Assembly: GCA_900550525.1 (NCBI GenBank)
Contig: URSN01000013.1
Location: 1-27,668 of the forward strand
From: an uncultured Eubacteriales bacterium
GTDB taxonomy: Bacteria; Bacillota; Clostridia; Christensenellales; CAG-138
Direction of reading: 5' to 3'
DNA: 27,668 bases
Within the stretch, counting starts at the first letter, position 1, and every line of letters begins with the position of its first letter. Below, piece by piece: positions 15,393 through 23,784 of this stretch. The position numbers were made by a program, and so were the translations under genes. The notes below the pieces were generated by a model. It was not told where the DNA came from, ran no database searches, and saw nothing but the letters and a program-made list of their open reading frames with translations.

Positions 15393-15459
15393 GCGCGGCG
15401 CGCCCGCAGCCCGCGCCCCGGCGCAGCGGCGCAGGGGCGCGGCCGCCGCGACGGCACAA

Positions 15460-15499
15460 CGCCGCACGGCGTCCCTTTCGGGACGCCGTGCGGCGTTTT
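15460..15499 (+). terminator. Intrinsic terminator of the phage-type operon
   Basis: A perfect 16-bp stem (15460-15475 with 15480-15495), a 4-base TTTC loop and four T residues (15496-15499) lie about 70 bases after the last operon stop. It would end rightward transcription before the convergent LCP gene. Confidence 0.9.
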
Positions 15500-15557
15500 C
15501 ATGTCCTGTGTCACCCGTACCTGCGCCGACTGGAACCTATGTCAACCGTATCCCATA

Positions 15558-17546
15558 TCAGTTGAAGTTGACGCGCACCTCGTTGAAGCTGCTGTCGTAC
15601 TCGTATTTGACCTTCCAGTAGAGCTTGCTCGCCTTGTAGCCGTACTCGGCGGCCACGCGCAGCGCGAGCGACTTCACCTCGTCCATGGCGGCCTTGAGGT
15701 CGTCGTTGCGCGCGGAGAGGGAGTTGCTGCTGCCGTTGCGGTAGCGCTTGGCCTGCGCCGAGGCGTCGCTGAGTGCGCGCTCGAGCGTGTCGATCGCCTC
15801 GAAATATTCCGCGGCCAGGGCGCGCTGCTCGGCGCTGTACTGCTGCACGATCCACACGCCCTCATCCTCCGGCGCGGCGCGGTGCATGCGGCGCAGCGCG
15901 CCGGGCAGGCCGCCCGCGGCGGACGTCCCCTGCGCGCCGTCCGCGGAGGCGGCGGGCTGGGCCGGCGTTTCGGCCGGGGACGACGTGGGCGCTTCGCTCG
16001 GCTTTTCCGTGGGCCGCTCCGTCGGCTCCGCCGGGCCCACGGGCTCGCCGTCCGGCGTCGGGGCGGGCGATGCGGTCGGCTCCGTGGTGGGCTGCACCGT
16101 CGGCTCCAACGTGGACGCGCCGCCCGGGTCGGGCGTGATCGGCGCGGGCGTGGCGGGCGTGATGCTCGCCTCCGGCGTGATGCTCGGCGCCGGCGAGATG
16201 GTCGGCAGCAGGTCGTCCGCGGCGCGCAGCTCCTCGACCAGCTCGGTCAGCGGCTCGCACGTATCGAGGTACTGCTCGGCCAGCATCGAATACCAGCGGT
16301 AGAAGGCGTAGGTGCGCGTATACTCGCGGTACTGCGGCACGTCCACGCCGTAGACCTCCTTGATGATGCGCACGCGATTTCCCTGATCGGTCAGGCAGAA
16401 GTTCCAGTTGAAGATATTTGTCACGCCGGAGGTGCCGTTGGACCCGCTGCCCATGGAGTACATGCCGATGTTGTCGGCGCTGAGGTTATAGGCAAACAGC
16501 GCCAGCGCCGCCGTCTGCGAGAAGTTCGTGTTCGTGTACAGCTGCCCCTCGAACGCGGCGATCATGTCGGGGAGCTTGAGCAGGAGGTTCTGCTGCTGCA
16601 TGGACTTGAACAGCGCCACCATCATCTTCTTCTGGCGGTTGACGCGGTTGTTGTCGCCGCTTTGCGAGATGTTCTTGCGCACGCGCAGGTAGTCGAGCAC
16701 CGCCTGCCCGTCCATGTGCTGCTGGCCCTTCTTGTAGCTGCGGCCCTGGATCTTGAAATTCAGCTCAAGGTCGTAGTCCACGCCGCCCACCGCGTCCACC
16801 AGCTGCTTGACCGCCGGCATGGTGACGGCGTAGTAATAGTCCACCGGGATGCCGCCGAGCATCCACTCCGCCGCCTCGCACACCTTTTCAAACCCGGCGC
16901 CGTTCTCGGCGAACAGGCCGCCGCCGCAGTCGAGCGAGGCGTTGATCTTGTAGATGCCCTTCACGCCCGGGATGTTGGCGTAGGTGTCGCGCGGGATGGA
17001 GATGAGGTCCACGCGGTTCTCGTCAAAGTTGATCGCAAGGATCAGGATCACGTCCGCATGGAAGGCGTTGTCCTCCGCCTTGCCGTGGTAGCCGGTGAGC
17101 CGCTCCTCGGCATAGTCCACGCCGATGAACGCGACGTTGACGATGTTCTGCATCATCGACAGGTCGGCCTGCTGCTCGAGCGCGGTGTACGGGTCGAGCG
17201 TGGGCGAGGGCGTGGGCTCCTGCGTGGGCGCGGCGCTCGGGTCGGGCGTGGCGGGCAGGGGCGTGGCCGTCGCGCGGCTCACGTGGAAGAACGAGCCGGG
17301 GTCGTTGCGCAGCGCGTTGAGATAGATCAGCCCCGCGCACGCGAGCACCAGCGCGAGCGCGCCGGCGCAGATGGCGATGATGCCGCCGCGCGAGAGGCGC
17401 TTTTTCGGCTGCTCCTGCTGAAAATAATCCGTCGGCACGAACGCTTCGACGTTGTGCTCCTGCTGCGTCTGTTCGGCCGGAAGATCCTCCGGCGCCTGCT
17501 CGGCAGGCAGGCCGGGCTCCTGGTTCCGCTTTTCCTGGTCGTCCAT
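15558..17546 (-). CDS. LytR-CpsA-Psr family wall-polymer ligase with Pro/Thr-rich spacer and extra C-terminal domain
   Basis: A 662-residue membrane protein. A cytoplasmic tail of about 57 residues precedes one membrane helix (GGIIAICAGALALVLACAGL). After a Thr/Pro stretch comes the LCP domain, with VNVAFIGVDY, DVILILAINFDENRVDLISI followed by PRDTY, KINASLDCGGG, DYLRVRKNISQ and GDNNRVNRQKKMM. These hold the Arg and Asp residues that bind the polyprenyl pyrophosphate substrate. The enzyme links secondary polymers to peptidoglycan outside the cell. A long Pro/Thr-rich spacer (PSITPEASITPATPAPIT and similar) leads to a C-terminal helical domain of about 120 residues of unknown role. I chose ATG 17546 because GGAAAGGAAG lies just upstream; an alternative at 17588 adds 14 residues without a good site. 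It is divergent from a glycosyltransferase operon. Confidence 0.88.
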   Translation of the reverse strand: MDDQEKRNQEPGLPAEQAPEDLPAEQTQQEHNVEAFVPTDYFQQEQPKKRLSRGGIIAICAGALALVLACAGLIYLNALRNDPGSFFHVSRATATPLPATPDPSAAPTQEPTPSPTLDPYTALEQQADLSMMQNIVNVAFIGVDYAEERLTGYHGKAEDNAFHADVILILAINFDENRVDLISIPRDTYANIPGVKGIYKINASLDCGGGLFAENGAGFEKVCEAAEWMLGGIPVDYYYAVTMPAVKQLVDAVGGVDYDLELNFKIQGRSYKKGQQHMDGQAVLDYLRVRKNISQSGDNNRVNRQKKMMVALFKSMQQQNLLLKLPDMIAAFEGQLYTNTNFSQTAALALFAYNLSADNIGMYSMGSGSNGTSGVTNIFNWNFCLTDQGNRVRIIKEVYGVDVPQYREYTRTYAFYRWYSMLAEQYLDTCEPLTELVEELRAADDLLPTISPAPSITPEASITPATPAPITPDPGGASTLEPTVQPTTEPTASPAPTPDGEPVGPAEPTERPTEKPSEAPTSSPAETPAQPAASADGAQGTSAAGGLPGALRRMHRAAPEDEGVWIVQQYSAEQRALAAEYFEAIDTLERALSDASAQAKRYRNGSSNSLSARNDDLKAAMDEVKSLALRVAAEYGYKASKLYWKVKYEYDSSFNEVRVNFN

Positions 17547-17610
17547 ATGGCGCTTCCTTTCCAGGGGATTCTGCGCCCGCCGGCGCATGGCGCTGCGGCG
17601 GGATGTTCCT

Positions 17611-17619
17611 ATTATACCA
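17611..17619 (-). promoter_or_regulatory. Extended -10 promoter of the LCP gene
   Basis: On the leftward strand TGG precedes a consensus TATAAT (17611-17616), an extended -10 box, 65 bases before the LCP start. The -35 region is poor, as is common with extended -10 promoters. Confidence 0.6.
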
Positions 17620-17711
17620 GACTTTTGCCCAAAACAGCATGGTTTTAAGAATATAACAAACTGTTTACAAAATCCGCCCCAAAAAACATACCTTAGGGAA
17701 GGGTTTGCCCC

Positions 17712-17782
17712 TTTTCATCCGCCCGAAAATGCGGTAAAATACCAAAGCATGGCTGCTGCGCGGCATTTTTTGCATGCGCAGC
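17712..17782 (+). promoter_or_regulatory. Promoter and leader hairpin of the glycosyltransferase operon
   Basis: TTTTCA (17712-17717), a 17-base spacer and TAAAAT (17735-17740) form a sigma-A-like promoter. The leader then carries a 7-bp stem (17755-17761 with 17776-17782) enclosing a T run, shortly before the ribosome binding site GGGAGG. The hairpin could tune translation of the first gene. Confidence 0.5.
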
Positions 17783-17807
17783 GGATTTGGGAGGATACCG
17801 GAACCGT

Positions 17808-18842
17808 ATGATCGTCGTCATCCCCGCCTATCAGCCGGATGAAAAGCTGGCCGCGCTCGTGAGCGAGCTGCGGCAGCGGACCGATTACGCCATCGTCATC
17901 GTCAACGACGGCAGCAGCGAGGACCGCCTGCCGCTGTTTGCCCGCCTGGAGGCGGACGCGGTCGTGCTCCGGCACGACGTGAACCGCGGCAAGGGCCGCG
18001 CGCTCAAGACCGCCTTTTCCTACATCCGCGAGCACTACCCCGAGAGCGAGGGCGTCGTCACCGTCGACGCCGACGGGCAGCACCTCGTGCCGGACATCGT
18101 GCGCGTGTGCGAGGACTGGGCAGCGCACCCGCAGGCGCTCGTGCTCGGCTCGCGCCGCTTCACCGGCGACGTGCCCTTCAAAAGCCGCGCCGGCAACGCC
18201 ATCACGCGCAAGGTGTTCCACATCTCCACGGGCGTGAAGGTGTTCGACACGCAGACGGGGCTGCGCGCCTTCTCCGTCTCCCGCATCCCGATGATGCTCG
18301 AGATGAAGGGCGACCGCTACGAGTACGAGATCAACGTGCTGCTCTACGCCACGCGCCACCGCGTGCCCATCCGCGAGGTGTGGATCGAGACGGTGTACAT
18401 CGAGGACAACGCCTCGTCGCACTTCCACGCCGTGCGCGACGCCTGGCGCATCTACAAGATGATCCTGCTGTTTGTGGCCTCGTCGCTCACGGCGGCGGCG
18501 CTGGACTATGTGCTCGTGCTCGTGCTCGAGCCGCTGCTGTCGCACTTTGTCCGTCCGCCGCTGCTGCTGGCCACGGCGACGGCGCGCGTGATCAGCTCGC
18601 TGTGCAACTATTTCCTCAACGGCAAGCTCGTCTTTGGCGAGTGCTCGCGCCGCAGCATCGTGCGCTATTACCTGCTCGTGGCGGGCATCTATCTGGTGAA
18701 CTACCTGCTGCTGGCGCTGCTGACGGTCTCGCCCATCGGCCTGCCGCTGTGGATCGCCAAGCTCCTTGTGGAGGCCGTGCTCTACCCGCTCAGCTTCTAT
18801 CTGCAGCGGAGATTCGTATTTTCAGGAGGTGTGGACGGTTGA
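17808..18842 (+). CDS. GT2 (DPM1-like) glycosyltransferase fused to a GtrA-type membrane domain
   Basis: A 344-residue protein. Residues 1-215 are a family 2 glycosyltransferase with the nucleotide-sugar fold: MIVVIPAYQPDEKL, VIVNDGSSED, RGKGRALKTAF, VTVDADGQH (the metal-binding DxD) and GSRRF. The rest has four membrane helices of the GtrA/DPMS type (ILLFVASSLTAAALDYVLVL, LLLATATARVISSLCNYFLN, YLLVAGIYLVNYLLLALL, LLVEAVLYPLSFYLQRRFVF). Such proteins transfer a sugar to undecaprenyl phosphate and help flip it outward for polymer glycosylation. Start ATG 17808, with GGGAGG somewhat far upstream. The last codons overlap the next gene (TTGA). Its divergent neighbour is an LCP ligase, so a wall-polymer decoration role is plausible. 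Confidence 0.88.
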   Translation: MIVVIPAYQPDEKLAALVSELRQRTDYAIVIVNDGSSEDRLPLFARLEADAVVLRHDVNRGKGRALKTAFSYIREHYPESEGVVTVDADGQHLVPDIVRVCEDWAAHPQALVLGSRRFTGDVPFKSRAGNAITRKVFHISTGVKVFDTQTGLRAFSVSRIPMMLEMKGDRYEYEINVLLYATRHRVPIREVWIETVYIEDNASSHFHAVRDAWRIYKMILLFVASSLTAAALDYVLVLVLEPLLSHFVRPPLLLATATARVISSLCNYFLNGKLVFGECSRRSIVRYYLLVAGIYLVNYLLLALLTVSPIGLPLWIAKLLVEAVLYPLSFYLQRRFVFSGGVDG

Positions 18843-19915
18843 GAAGGAGAAACCCCGGCACGCGCAGGCGCGTGGCCCTGATGGCCGCCGCGGACCTGCT
18901 GGCCTTCGGCGTCGCGCTGTGCGTGTTCGCCTATTTCCACCATGTGCGCCAGCCGCAGGTGAAGCCGACCACGCTGCCGACGCCGCCGCAGGCGGTCTCG
19001 CAGCAGACGCCGCAGCCCGCCTCCGGCACGGAGCAGCCGGCCGCCCAGGCCACGCCCGCGCCCGGCGAAACGCCCGTTTCCAGCGAGGCGCCCGCCGTAA
19101 CCCCCGACCCGAACGACCTGCTCGGCGGCAAGTACGCCGAAAAGTTCTCCACGGCCGGCGTCGTCAGCGACGAGACGTGCTACCGCAGCGACAAGGTCGC
19201 GCTCGAGTTCCGCCAGGAGCAGCGCTTCGACAGCCTCGTGCACATCATCGACATCTACATCCGCGACGTGCACAGCCTGCGCACGAACCTGTGCCAGCAG
19301 GTCTTTGGCGACCGCAAGAGCATCCGCTCCCTCCCGGAGCTGCTGCCCGGCGCGCTGGCCATCTCCTCGAGCGACCAGTACAGCAACCGCAACAGCAGCG
19401 AGTGGGGCCTGCTGGTGAGCAACAGCCTGGCCTATTCGACCGATACCAATATCTATGACTTCGCCGTGCTCTTCCTCGACGGGACCATGGAGGTCTACGA
19501 GGCCGGGCAGGCCGATTTCGACGCGCTCGTCAGCCGCGGCATCTATCAGGCGTGGACGTTCGGCCCCGTAATCGTCAAGGACGGCGCCGCGCCGGACAAT
19601 TACGACGGCGCGCCCGATTACATCGCAAACAAGAACCCGCGCGTGGCCATCGGCTACTGCGAACCCGGGCACTACTACCTCGTCATGGTGGACGGCACGC
19701 GCGCGAGCGAATCCGGCTCCGCCGGCGCGACGCTTGAGGAGCTCTCCAGCCTCTTTCTCGAGCTGGGCTGCACGCAGGCGCTCAACCTCGACGGCGGCAG
19801 CACCGTGGCCATGTCGTTCGGCGGCCGCGTGCTCAATACGAGCACGCGCGACCTGAGCAGCGTGATCTATCTGTGCGAACCGGACGCGCCCGACGCAGGA
19901 GGGAATGGCGCATGA
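18839..19915 (+). CDS. Membrane-anchored phosphodiester glycosidase (NAGPA-like domain)
   Basis: A 358-residue protein starting with TTG 18839, set by AGGAGGTG nine bases upstream and a TTGA overlap with the preceding stop. It has a basic start, then one membrane helix (LMAAADLLAFGVALCVFAYF), then a Gln/Pro/Ala-rich spacer. The C-terminal domain (about residues 105-350) carries NAGPA/phosphodiester glycosidase signatures: a region around DIYIRDVHSLRTNL, and a C-terminal ALNLDGGSTVAMSFGGRVLN. This family removes sugar phosphodiesters (in animals the GlcNAc cap of mannose-phosphate); bacterial members are thought to act on surface glycans. It likely works outside the membrane on the product of the neighbouring glycosyltransferase. 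The next start overlaps its stop (ATGA). Confidence 0.85.
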   Translation: MRRRNPGTRRRVALMAAADLLAFGVALCVFAYFHHVRQPQVKPTTLPTPPQAVSQQTPQPASGTEQPAAQATPAPGETPVSSEAPAVTPDPNDLLGGKYAEKFSTAGVVSDETCYRSDKVALEFRQEQRFDSLVHIIDIYIRDVHSLRTNLCQQVFGDRKSIRSLPELLPGALAISSSDQYSNRNSSEWGLLVSNSLAYSTDTNIYDFAVLFLDGTMEVYEAGQADFDALVSRGIYQAWTFGPVIVKDGAAPDNYDGAPDYIANKNPRVAIGYCEPGHYYLVMVDGTRASESGSAGATLEELSSLFLELGCTQALNLDGGSTVAMSFGGRVLNTSTRDLSSVIYLCEPDAPDAGGNGA

Positions 19916-20166
19916 AACACCTGAAAAAACTGCTCCCGCACGCGACCATCGTGCTCTCGCTGATGACGCTCACGTTTTTCGTCATCAACCAGTTCAACAC
20001 CATGATGGGCTTTATGACCAGCAAGCTCAGCCAGTGGGTGTTCGCACTGCTCGCCCTCGCCGCGCTGCTCACGTCCGTGCGGCTCGTCGCCGCCGACCTG
20101 CGCGAGGAGCGCCGCCAGGCCGCCCGCCGCGCCCGCCAGCGCCTCCAGCCGCCCGACGGGCGCTGA
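19912..20166 (+). CDS. Small two-TM membrane protein
   Basis: An 84-residue protein coupled to the glycosidase by an ATGA overlap, with AGGAGGG upstream. It has two membrane helices (ATIVLSLMTLTFFVINQF and WVFALLALAALLTSVRLV) and a C-terminal Arg-rich tail. No family is recognised. Coupling suggests it partners the glycosyltransferase or glycosidase, perhaps as an assembly factor. It converges on repeat copy B. Confidence 0.65.
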   Translation: MKHLKKLLPHATIVLSLMTLTFFVINQFNTMMGFMTSKLSQWVFALLALAALLTSVRLVAADLREERRQAARRARQRLQPPDGR

Positions 20167-20192
20167 CCGCGCGCCGCGAACGCCTCTCTTTT

Positions 20193-20290
20193 CTTTCCGG
20201 AGGATTTTTTCGTTCTGTTTCTTTCCGGAGGGTTTCTTCTGTTCTCTTTTCTTTCCGGAGGGCTTCTTATGTTCTCTTTTCTTTCCGGAG
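20193..20290 (+). repeat. Four-fold tandem of a TTTCCGGAGG unit at the left end of repeat copy B
   Basis: CTTTCCGGAG occurs at 20193, 20221, 20251 and 20281, spaced 28, 30 and 30 bases, each within a TTCTCTTTTCTTTCC context. Copy A has this unit only once (2103-2112). The last unit forms the left hairpin of copy B, so the array is an expansion of one hairpin arm. Leftward translation gives only a PERKEN-like repeat and is not a gene. Confidence 0.8.
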
Positions 20291-20555
20291 AAAGAAAAGA
20301 GAACCAGAAAAGAAAGCCGGGAACCCGCTCCGGAAACAGCCGTTGCGCCCGCCCGTCAGCGGAACTTACATTCCCCGCAAAAATAATTTTGCGGGGCTTT
20401 TCTTTCAGAAAAGCCCCGCAGGGAAAAATGGGTAACGGATGATGGAGGAGGGCTGCCCGCTGGCTTGCGCGCAAATCCCTCCCCGATAAGGTTTCTTTTC
20501 TTTGGTTCTTTCTTTTCTTTTCCCGAAAGAAAAGAAAGAACGAAAAAGAAAAACA
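20271..20555 (+). repeat. Structured intergenic repeat, copy B
   Basis: Same orientation as copy A. Left hairpin: 14-bp perfect stem 20271-20284 with 20291-20304. Central hairpin: 12-bp stem 20391-20402 with 20408-20419, identical to copy A. Alternative upstream stem: 10-bp perfect, 20373-20382 with 20387-20396, sharing the 20391-20396 arm. Right hairpin: 16-bp stem 20505-20520 with 20526-20541. Conserved linker GCCCGCCCGTCAGCGG is at 20347-20362. It fills the gap between the convergent two-TM gene and pth. Confidence 0.85.
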
Positions 20556-20565
20556 CGGAAGCGGC

Positions 20566-21138
20566 TCAGACGCCCTCGTGCTTACGGTTATAGCGGGCCT
20601 GGGCGTCGGCGAGGCGGCCGGCGATGATGAGGCGCGCGGCGTCGGCGGCATTGCGGCAGGCGTCGGCGATGGCGGCGCGCTCGTCGCCGACGGGGCGGGC
20701 GAGCACGAAGTCCTTCAGCTCGCCGCGCCGCTGGGCGCCGACGCCGATGCGCACGCGGGGGAAGTCCTCGCTGCCGACGCAGGCGACGACGGAGCGCATG
20801 CCGTTGTGCGTGCCGGCGCTGCCGGATGCGCGGATGCGCAGCGACCCGGCGGGCAGGTCGATATCGTCATAGAGGACGATGAGCCGCTCGGGTGGGAGCT
20901 TATAGAAATGGAGCACGCGCTGGAGGCAGTCGCCGGAGAGGTTCATATAGGTCTGCGGCTTGACCAGCAGCACGCGCTCGCCGCCGTCGCTGCCCTCGCC
21001 GCACAGGCCGGAGAGCGCGCGGCGGGCGACGCGCACATGCAGCGCGTCCGCCAGCACGTCAAGCGCCTGGAAGCCCGCGTTGTGCCGTGATCCCCGGTAG
21101 GCGATGCCGGGATTGCCGAGTCCTGCAACGATCCACAT
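20566..21138 (-). CDS. pth: Peptidyl-tRNA hydrolase
   Basis: A 190-residue enzyme of normal Pth length. The amino end IVAGLGNPGIAY is followed by SRHNAGFQALD with the catalytic His. Further signatures are VKPQTYMNLSG, the YDDIDLPAG loop with the catalytic Asp, and GSAGTHNGMRSV. It releases peptides from tRNA after premature drop-off, an essential recycling step. The start ATG 21138 is fixed by homology to the family amino end. A longer frame upstream (to 21291) is spurious. There is no clear Shine-Dalgarno, and a -10 box lies only nine bases upstream, so the message may be nearly leaderless. It is divergent from metG and converges on repeat copy B. Confidence 0.95.
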   Translation of the reverse strand: MWIVAGLGNPGIAYRGSRHNAGFQALDVLADALHVRVARRALSGLCGEGSDGGERVLLVKPQTYMNLSGDCLQRVLHFYKLPPERLIVLYDDIDLPAGSLRIRASGSAGTHNGMRSVVACVGSEDFPRVRIGVGAQRRGELKDFVLARPVGDERAAIADACRNAADAARLIIAGRLADAQARYNRKHEGV

Positions 21139-21147
21139 ACCAGCAAT

Positions 21148-21199
21148 AGTGTACCACGCCCGGCGGCGCTTGACAATCACCGCGGCCGGGTGATATGCT
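21148..21199. promoter_or_regulatory. Overlapping divergent promoters of pth and metG
   Basis: Rightward: TTGACA (21170-21175), 18-base spacer, TATGCT (21194-21199) for metG. Leftward: TTGTCA (21171-21176), 17-base spacer, TGG-extended TACACT (21148-21153) for pth. The two -35 boxes share five base pairs, so the promoters should compete for polymerase. The pth start would lie only a few bases from its transcript start. Confidence 0.65.
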
Positions 21200-21310
21200 C
21201 GACAAAAGCGGGCGGGCGCGCGCGGATAGGAAGCCGCGGGGCGGACCACGCTATATAATCGGAAGGAAGCGGCGCGCAGCGCGCGGCGCACAGGCAGGGA
21301 GACAAGAGCG

Positions 21311-23341
21311 ATGGGAGCAGAGAAGCAGAAGTATTACCTGACCACGGCGATCGCCTACACCTCGGGCAAGCCGCACATCGGCAACACGTATGAGATCGTG
21401 CTGGCGGACAGCATCGCGCGGTTCCGGCGGATGCAGGGGTACGACGTGTTCTTCCAGACGGGCACGGACGAGCACGGGCAGAAGATCGAGGAGAAGGCGA
21501 AGGCGGCGGGCGTGGCGCCCAAGGCGTATGTGGACGGCGTGGCGGCCGAGATCCGGCGCATCTGGGACCTGATGAACACCTCGTACGACCGGTTCATCAG
21601 CACGACCGACGGGGACTACGAGAAGCAGGTGCAGAAGATCTTCCGCCGCCTGTACGAGCAGGGGGACATCTATAAGGGCCATTACGAGGGGATGTACTGC
21701 ACGCCGTGCGAATCGTTCTTCACGCCGTCGCAGCTCAAGGACGGCCGCTGCCCGGACTGCGGGGGCGAGGTGCACGCCGCGCGCGAGGAGGCGTACTTCT
21801 TCCGCATGAGCAAGTATGCCGACAGGCTCATCGCGCACATCGAGGCGCATCCGGAGTTCATCCAGCCGGCGTCGCGGCGCAACGAGATGATGAACAACTT
21901 CCTGCTGCCGGGGCTGCAGGACCTGTGCGTCTCGCGCACGAGCTTCCAGTGGGGCGTGCCGGTGGATTTTGACGAGAAGCATGTGGTCTACGTCTGGCTC
22001 GACGCGCTGACCAACTACATTACCGGCATCGGGTACGACTGCGGCGGGCACAGCAGCGCGCAGTTTGCGCGGCTGTGGCCGGCGGACCTGCACCTGATCG
22101 GCAAGGACATCATCCGCTTCCATACGATCTACTGGCCGATCTTCCTCATGGCGCTGGGACTGCCGCTGCCCCGGCAGGTGTTCGGGCACCCGTGGCTGCT
22201 GCAGGGCGACGGGAAGATGAGCAAGTCCCGCGGCAACGTGCTCTATGCGGACGACCTCGTCTCCGTGTTCGGCGTGGACGCGGTGCGCTATTTCGTGCTG
22301 CACGAGATGCCGTTTGACAACGACGGCGCGATCACCTGGGAGCTGCTGACCGAGCGCATCAATTCCGACCTGGCCAACACGCTGGGGAACCTGGTCAAGC
22401 GCACGGTGGACATGAGCAACAAGTATTTCGGCGGCGTGGTCGCCCGCACGGGCGAGACGGGGCCGGAGGACGCGGCGCTCGAAGCCGCCGCCACGGGGGC
22501 GGCCGGGCGCGTGTGCGCGCTGATGGACGCGCTGCGCGTGGCCGACGCGCTGACGGAGATCTTCGCGCTGTTCAAGCGCTGCAACAAGTATATCGACGAG
22601 ACGACGCCCTGGCTGCTCGCGCGCGACGAGGCCAAGCGCGGCCGCCTTGCGGAGGTGCTGTACCACCTGGTGGAGAGCATCTCCATCGGCGCGGCGCTGC
22701 TCGCGCCGTTCCTGCCGGAGACGGCCGCGCGCATCCGCGCGCAGCTGGGCGGCCAGGCGCGGCCGCTCGCGTCGCTTTCGGCGTTTGGCGGCCACCCCTC
22801 CGGCGCGCGCGTGGCGGAGAAGTCCGAGGTGCTCTTTGCCCGGCACGATCTCAAGGCCGTGCTGGAGGCCGCCGCGGCCATCGCCGCGCGGCAGCAGGCG
22901 GATGCCGGGCACACCGGCGCGGCGCAGGCGGACGCGCAGCCGGCCGGCGATGGGAACGCGGCGGGGGCGCAGCCGGCGGCCGGCGGGCAGGCGGCGGGCG
23001 AGCCGCCGCTGCCGGAGATCGAGTATGAGGATATTGCCAAGCTCGACCTGCGCCTTGCCAGGGTCGTCGCCTGCGAGGAGGTCAAGCGCTCCAAAAAGCT
23101 GCTCAAGCTCACGCTCGATGTGGGCGGCGAACAGCGCACCGTCGTCTCCGGCATCAAGGCGTGGTATGCGCCGGATGCGCTCGTGGGCAAGACGGTCGTG
23201 CTCGTGGCCAACCTCAAGCCGGTCACGCTGTGCGGCGTGGAGAGCCGCGGCATGATCCTCTGCGCCTCCGACGCGGGCGACGAGCACCTCTCCGCGCTGA
23301 CCACCCTCTCCGAAATGGAGAGCGGCCTCAAGGTCCGCTGA
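21311..23341 (+). CDS. metG: Methionyl-tRNA synthetase with C-terminal tRNA-binding domain
   Basis: A 676-residue class I synthetase. Its HIGH motif is in GKPHIGNTY near the amino end. A zinc knuckle has four Cys (CTPCESFF and GRCPDCGG), and the KMSKS motif is GKMSKSRGNVLY. An anticodon-binding helical domain follows (to about 530). An Ala/Gly/Gln-rich linker (about 535-570) leads to a Trbp111/EMAP-type domain (KLDLRLARVVACEEVKRSKK, VSGIKAWY, ILCASD). It charges initiator and elongator tRNA-Met. The Ala-rich linker is longer than usual, probably reflecting high GC. ATG 21311 has GGGAGAC upstream; promoter at 21170-21199. No T-box could be recognised in the about 110-base leader. Confidence 0.96.
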   Translation: MGAEKQKYYLTTAIAYTSGKPHIGNTYEIVLADSIARFRRMQGYDVFFQTGTDEHGQKIEEKAKAAGVAPKAYVDGVAAEIRRIWDLMNTSYDRFISTTDGDYEKQVQKIFRRLYEQGDIYKGHYEGMYCTPCESFFTPSQLKDGRCPDCGGEVHAAREEAYFFRMSKYADRLIAHIEAHPEFIQPASRRNEMMNNFLLPGLQDLCVSRTSFQWGVPVDFDEKHVVYVWLDALTNYITGIGYDCGGHSSAQFARLWPADLHLIGKDIIRFHTIYWPIFLMALGLPLPRQVFGHPWLLQGDGKMSKSRGNVLYADDLVSVFGVDAVRYFVLHEMPFDNDGAITWELLTERINSDLANTLGNLVKRTVDMSNKYFGGVVARTGETGPEDAALEAAATGAAGRVCALMDALRVADALTEIFALFKRCNKYIDETTPWLLARDEAKRGRLAEVLYHLVESISIGAALLAPFLPETAARIRAQLGGQARPLASLSAFGGHPSGARVAEKSEVLFARHDLKAVLEAAAAIAARQQADAGHTGAAQADAQPAGDGNAAGAQPAAGGQAAGEPPLPEIEYEDIAKLDLRLARVVACEEVKRSKKLLKLTLDVGGEQRTVVSGIKAWYAPDALVGKTVVLVANLKPVTLCGVESRGMILCASDAGDEHLSALTTLSEMESGLKVR

Positions 23342-23384
23342 CCCGCGCCCGCTCTGTTCTGCCGCTTTCCTTCTTTTCTGTTCT

Positions 23385-23683
23385 GTTCTTTCTTTTCTTT
23401 CAGGAAAAGAAAAGAAAGAACCAAAGAAAAGAAACCTTAACGGGGAGGGGGATGAGCGGAAGCAATCGGGCGGGCCGCCCCGCAGCGTTCGTTTCCCGTC
23501 TATCGGGCGGCCGCCCCGGCTTGCGTTACCCATTTTTCCCTGCGGGGCTTTTCTTTGAAAAGCCCCGCAAAATATATTTTGCGGGAAATCCAAGTGCCGC
23601 TGACGGGCGGGCGCGGCGGATCAACCCAGGCGGGTTCCTGAGCTTTCGCTTGGTTCTTTTTCTTTCACAGAAAGAAAAAGAAC
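23385..23683 (-). repeat. Structured intergenic repeat, copy C (inverted)
   Basis: Reverse orientation relative to A and B. Right hairpin: 16-bp stem 23385-23400 with 23406-23421, same arms as A. Central hairpin: 12-bp stem 23542-23553 with 23557-23568, same arms but a 3-base loop. Alternative stem: 10 bp, 23564-23573 with 23576-23585, sharing the central arm. Left hairpin: 14-bp stem 23653-23666 with 23670-23683, with arms that differ from A and B yet still pair perfectly. It lies between the convergent metG and XRE/TPR genes. Confidence 0.85.
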
Positions 23684-23784
23684 GAAACAAAGTTAAGTAG
23701 AACGAACCAGAACAGCAACGCGGGCGGGCCGCTTCGCCTGCACGCCGCCGCCTGCCGGCGTTGCTTTCCTGATGCAGGAAAGAT

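Noticed and set aside
6650-15557. Phage attachment sites flanking the capsid operon
   Set aside because: No direct repeat pair or tRNA gene was seen at either edge, and no integrase is present.
20193-20290. CRISPR-like array
   Set aside because: The unit is short, only four copies exist, the intervening sequence is not unique spacer-like, and no cas genes are present.
19833-20651. Leftward frame with PERKEN-like repeats
   Set aside because: Explained by the tandem hairpin units and repeat copy B; no start signal and no protein-like flanks.
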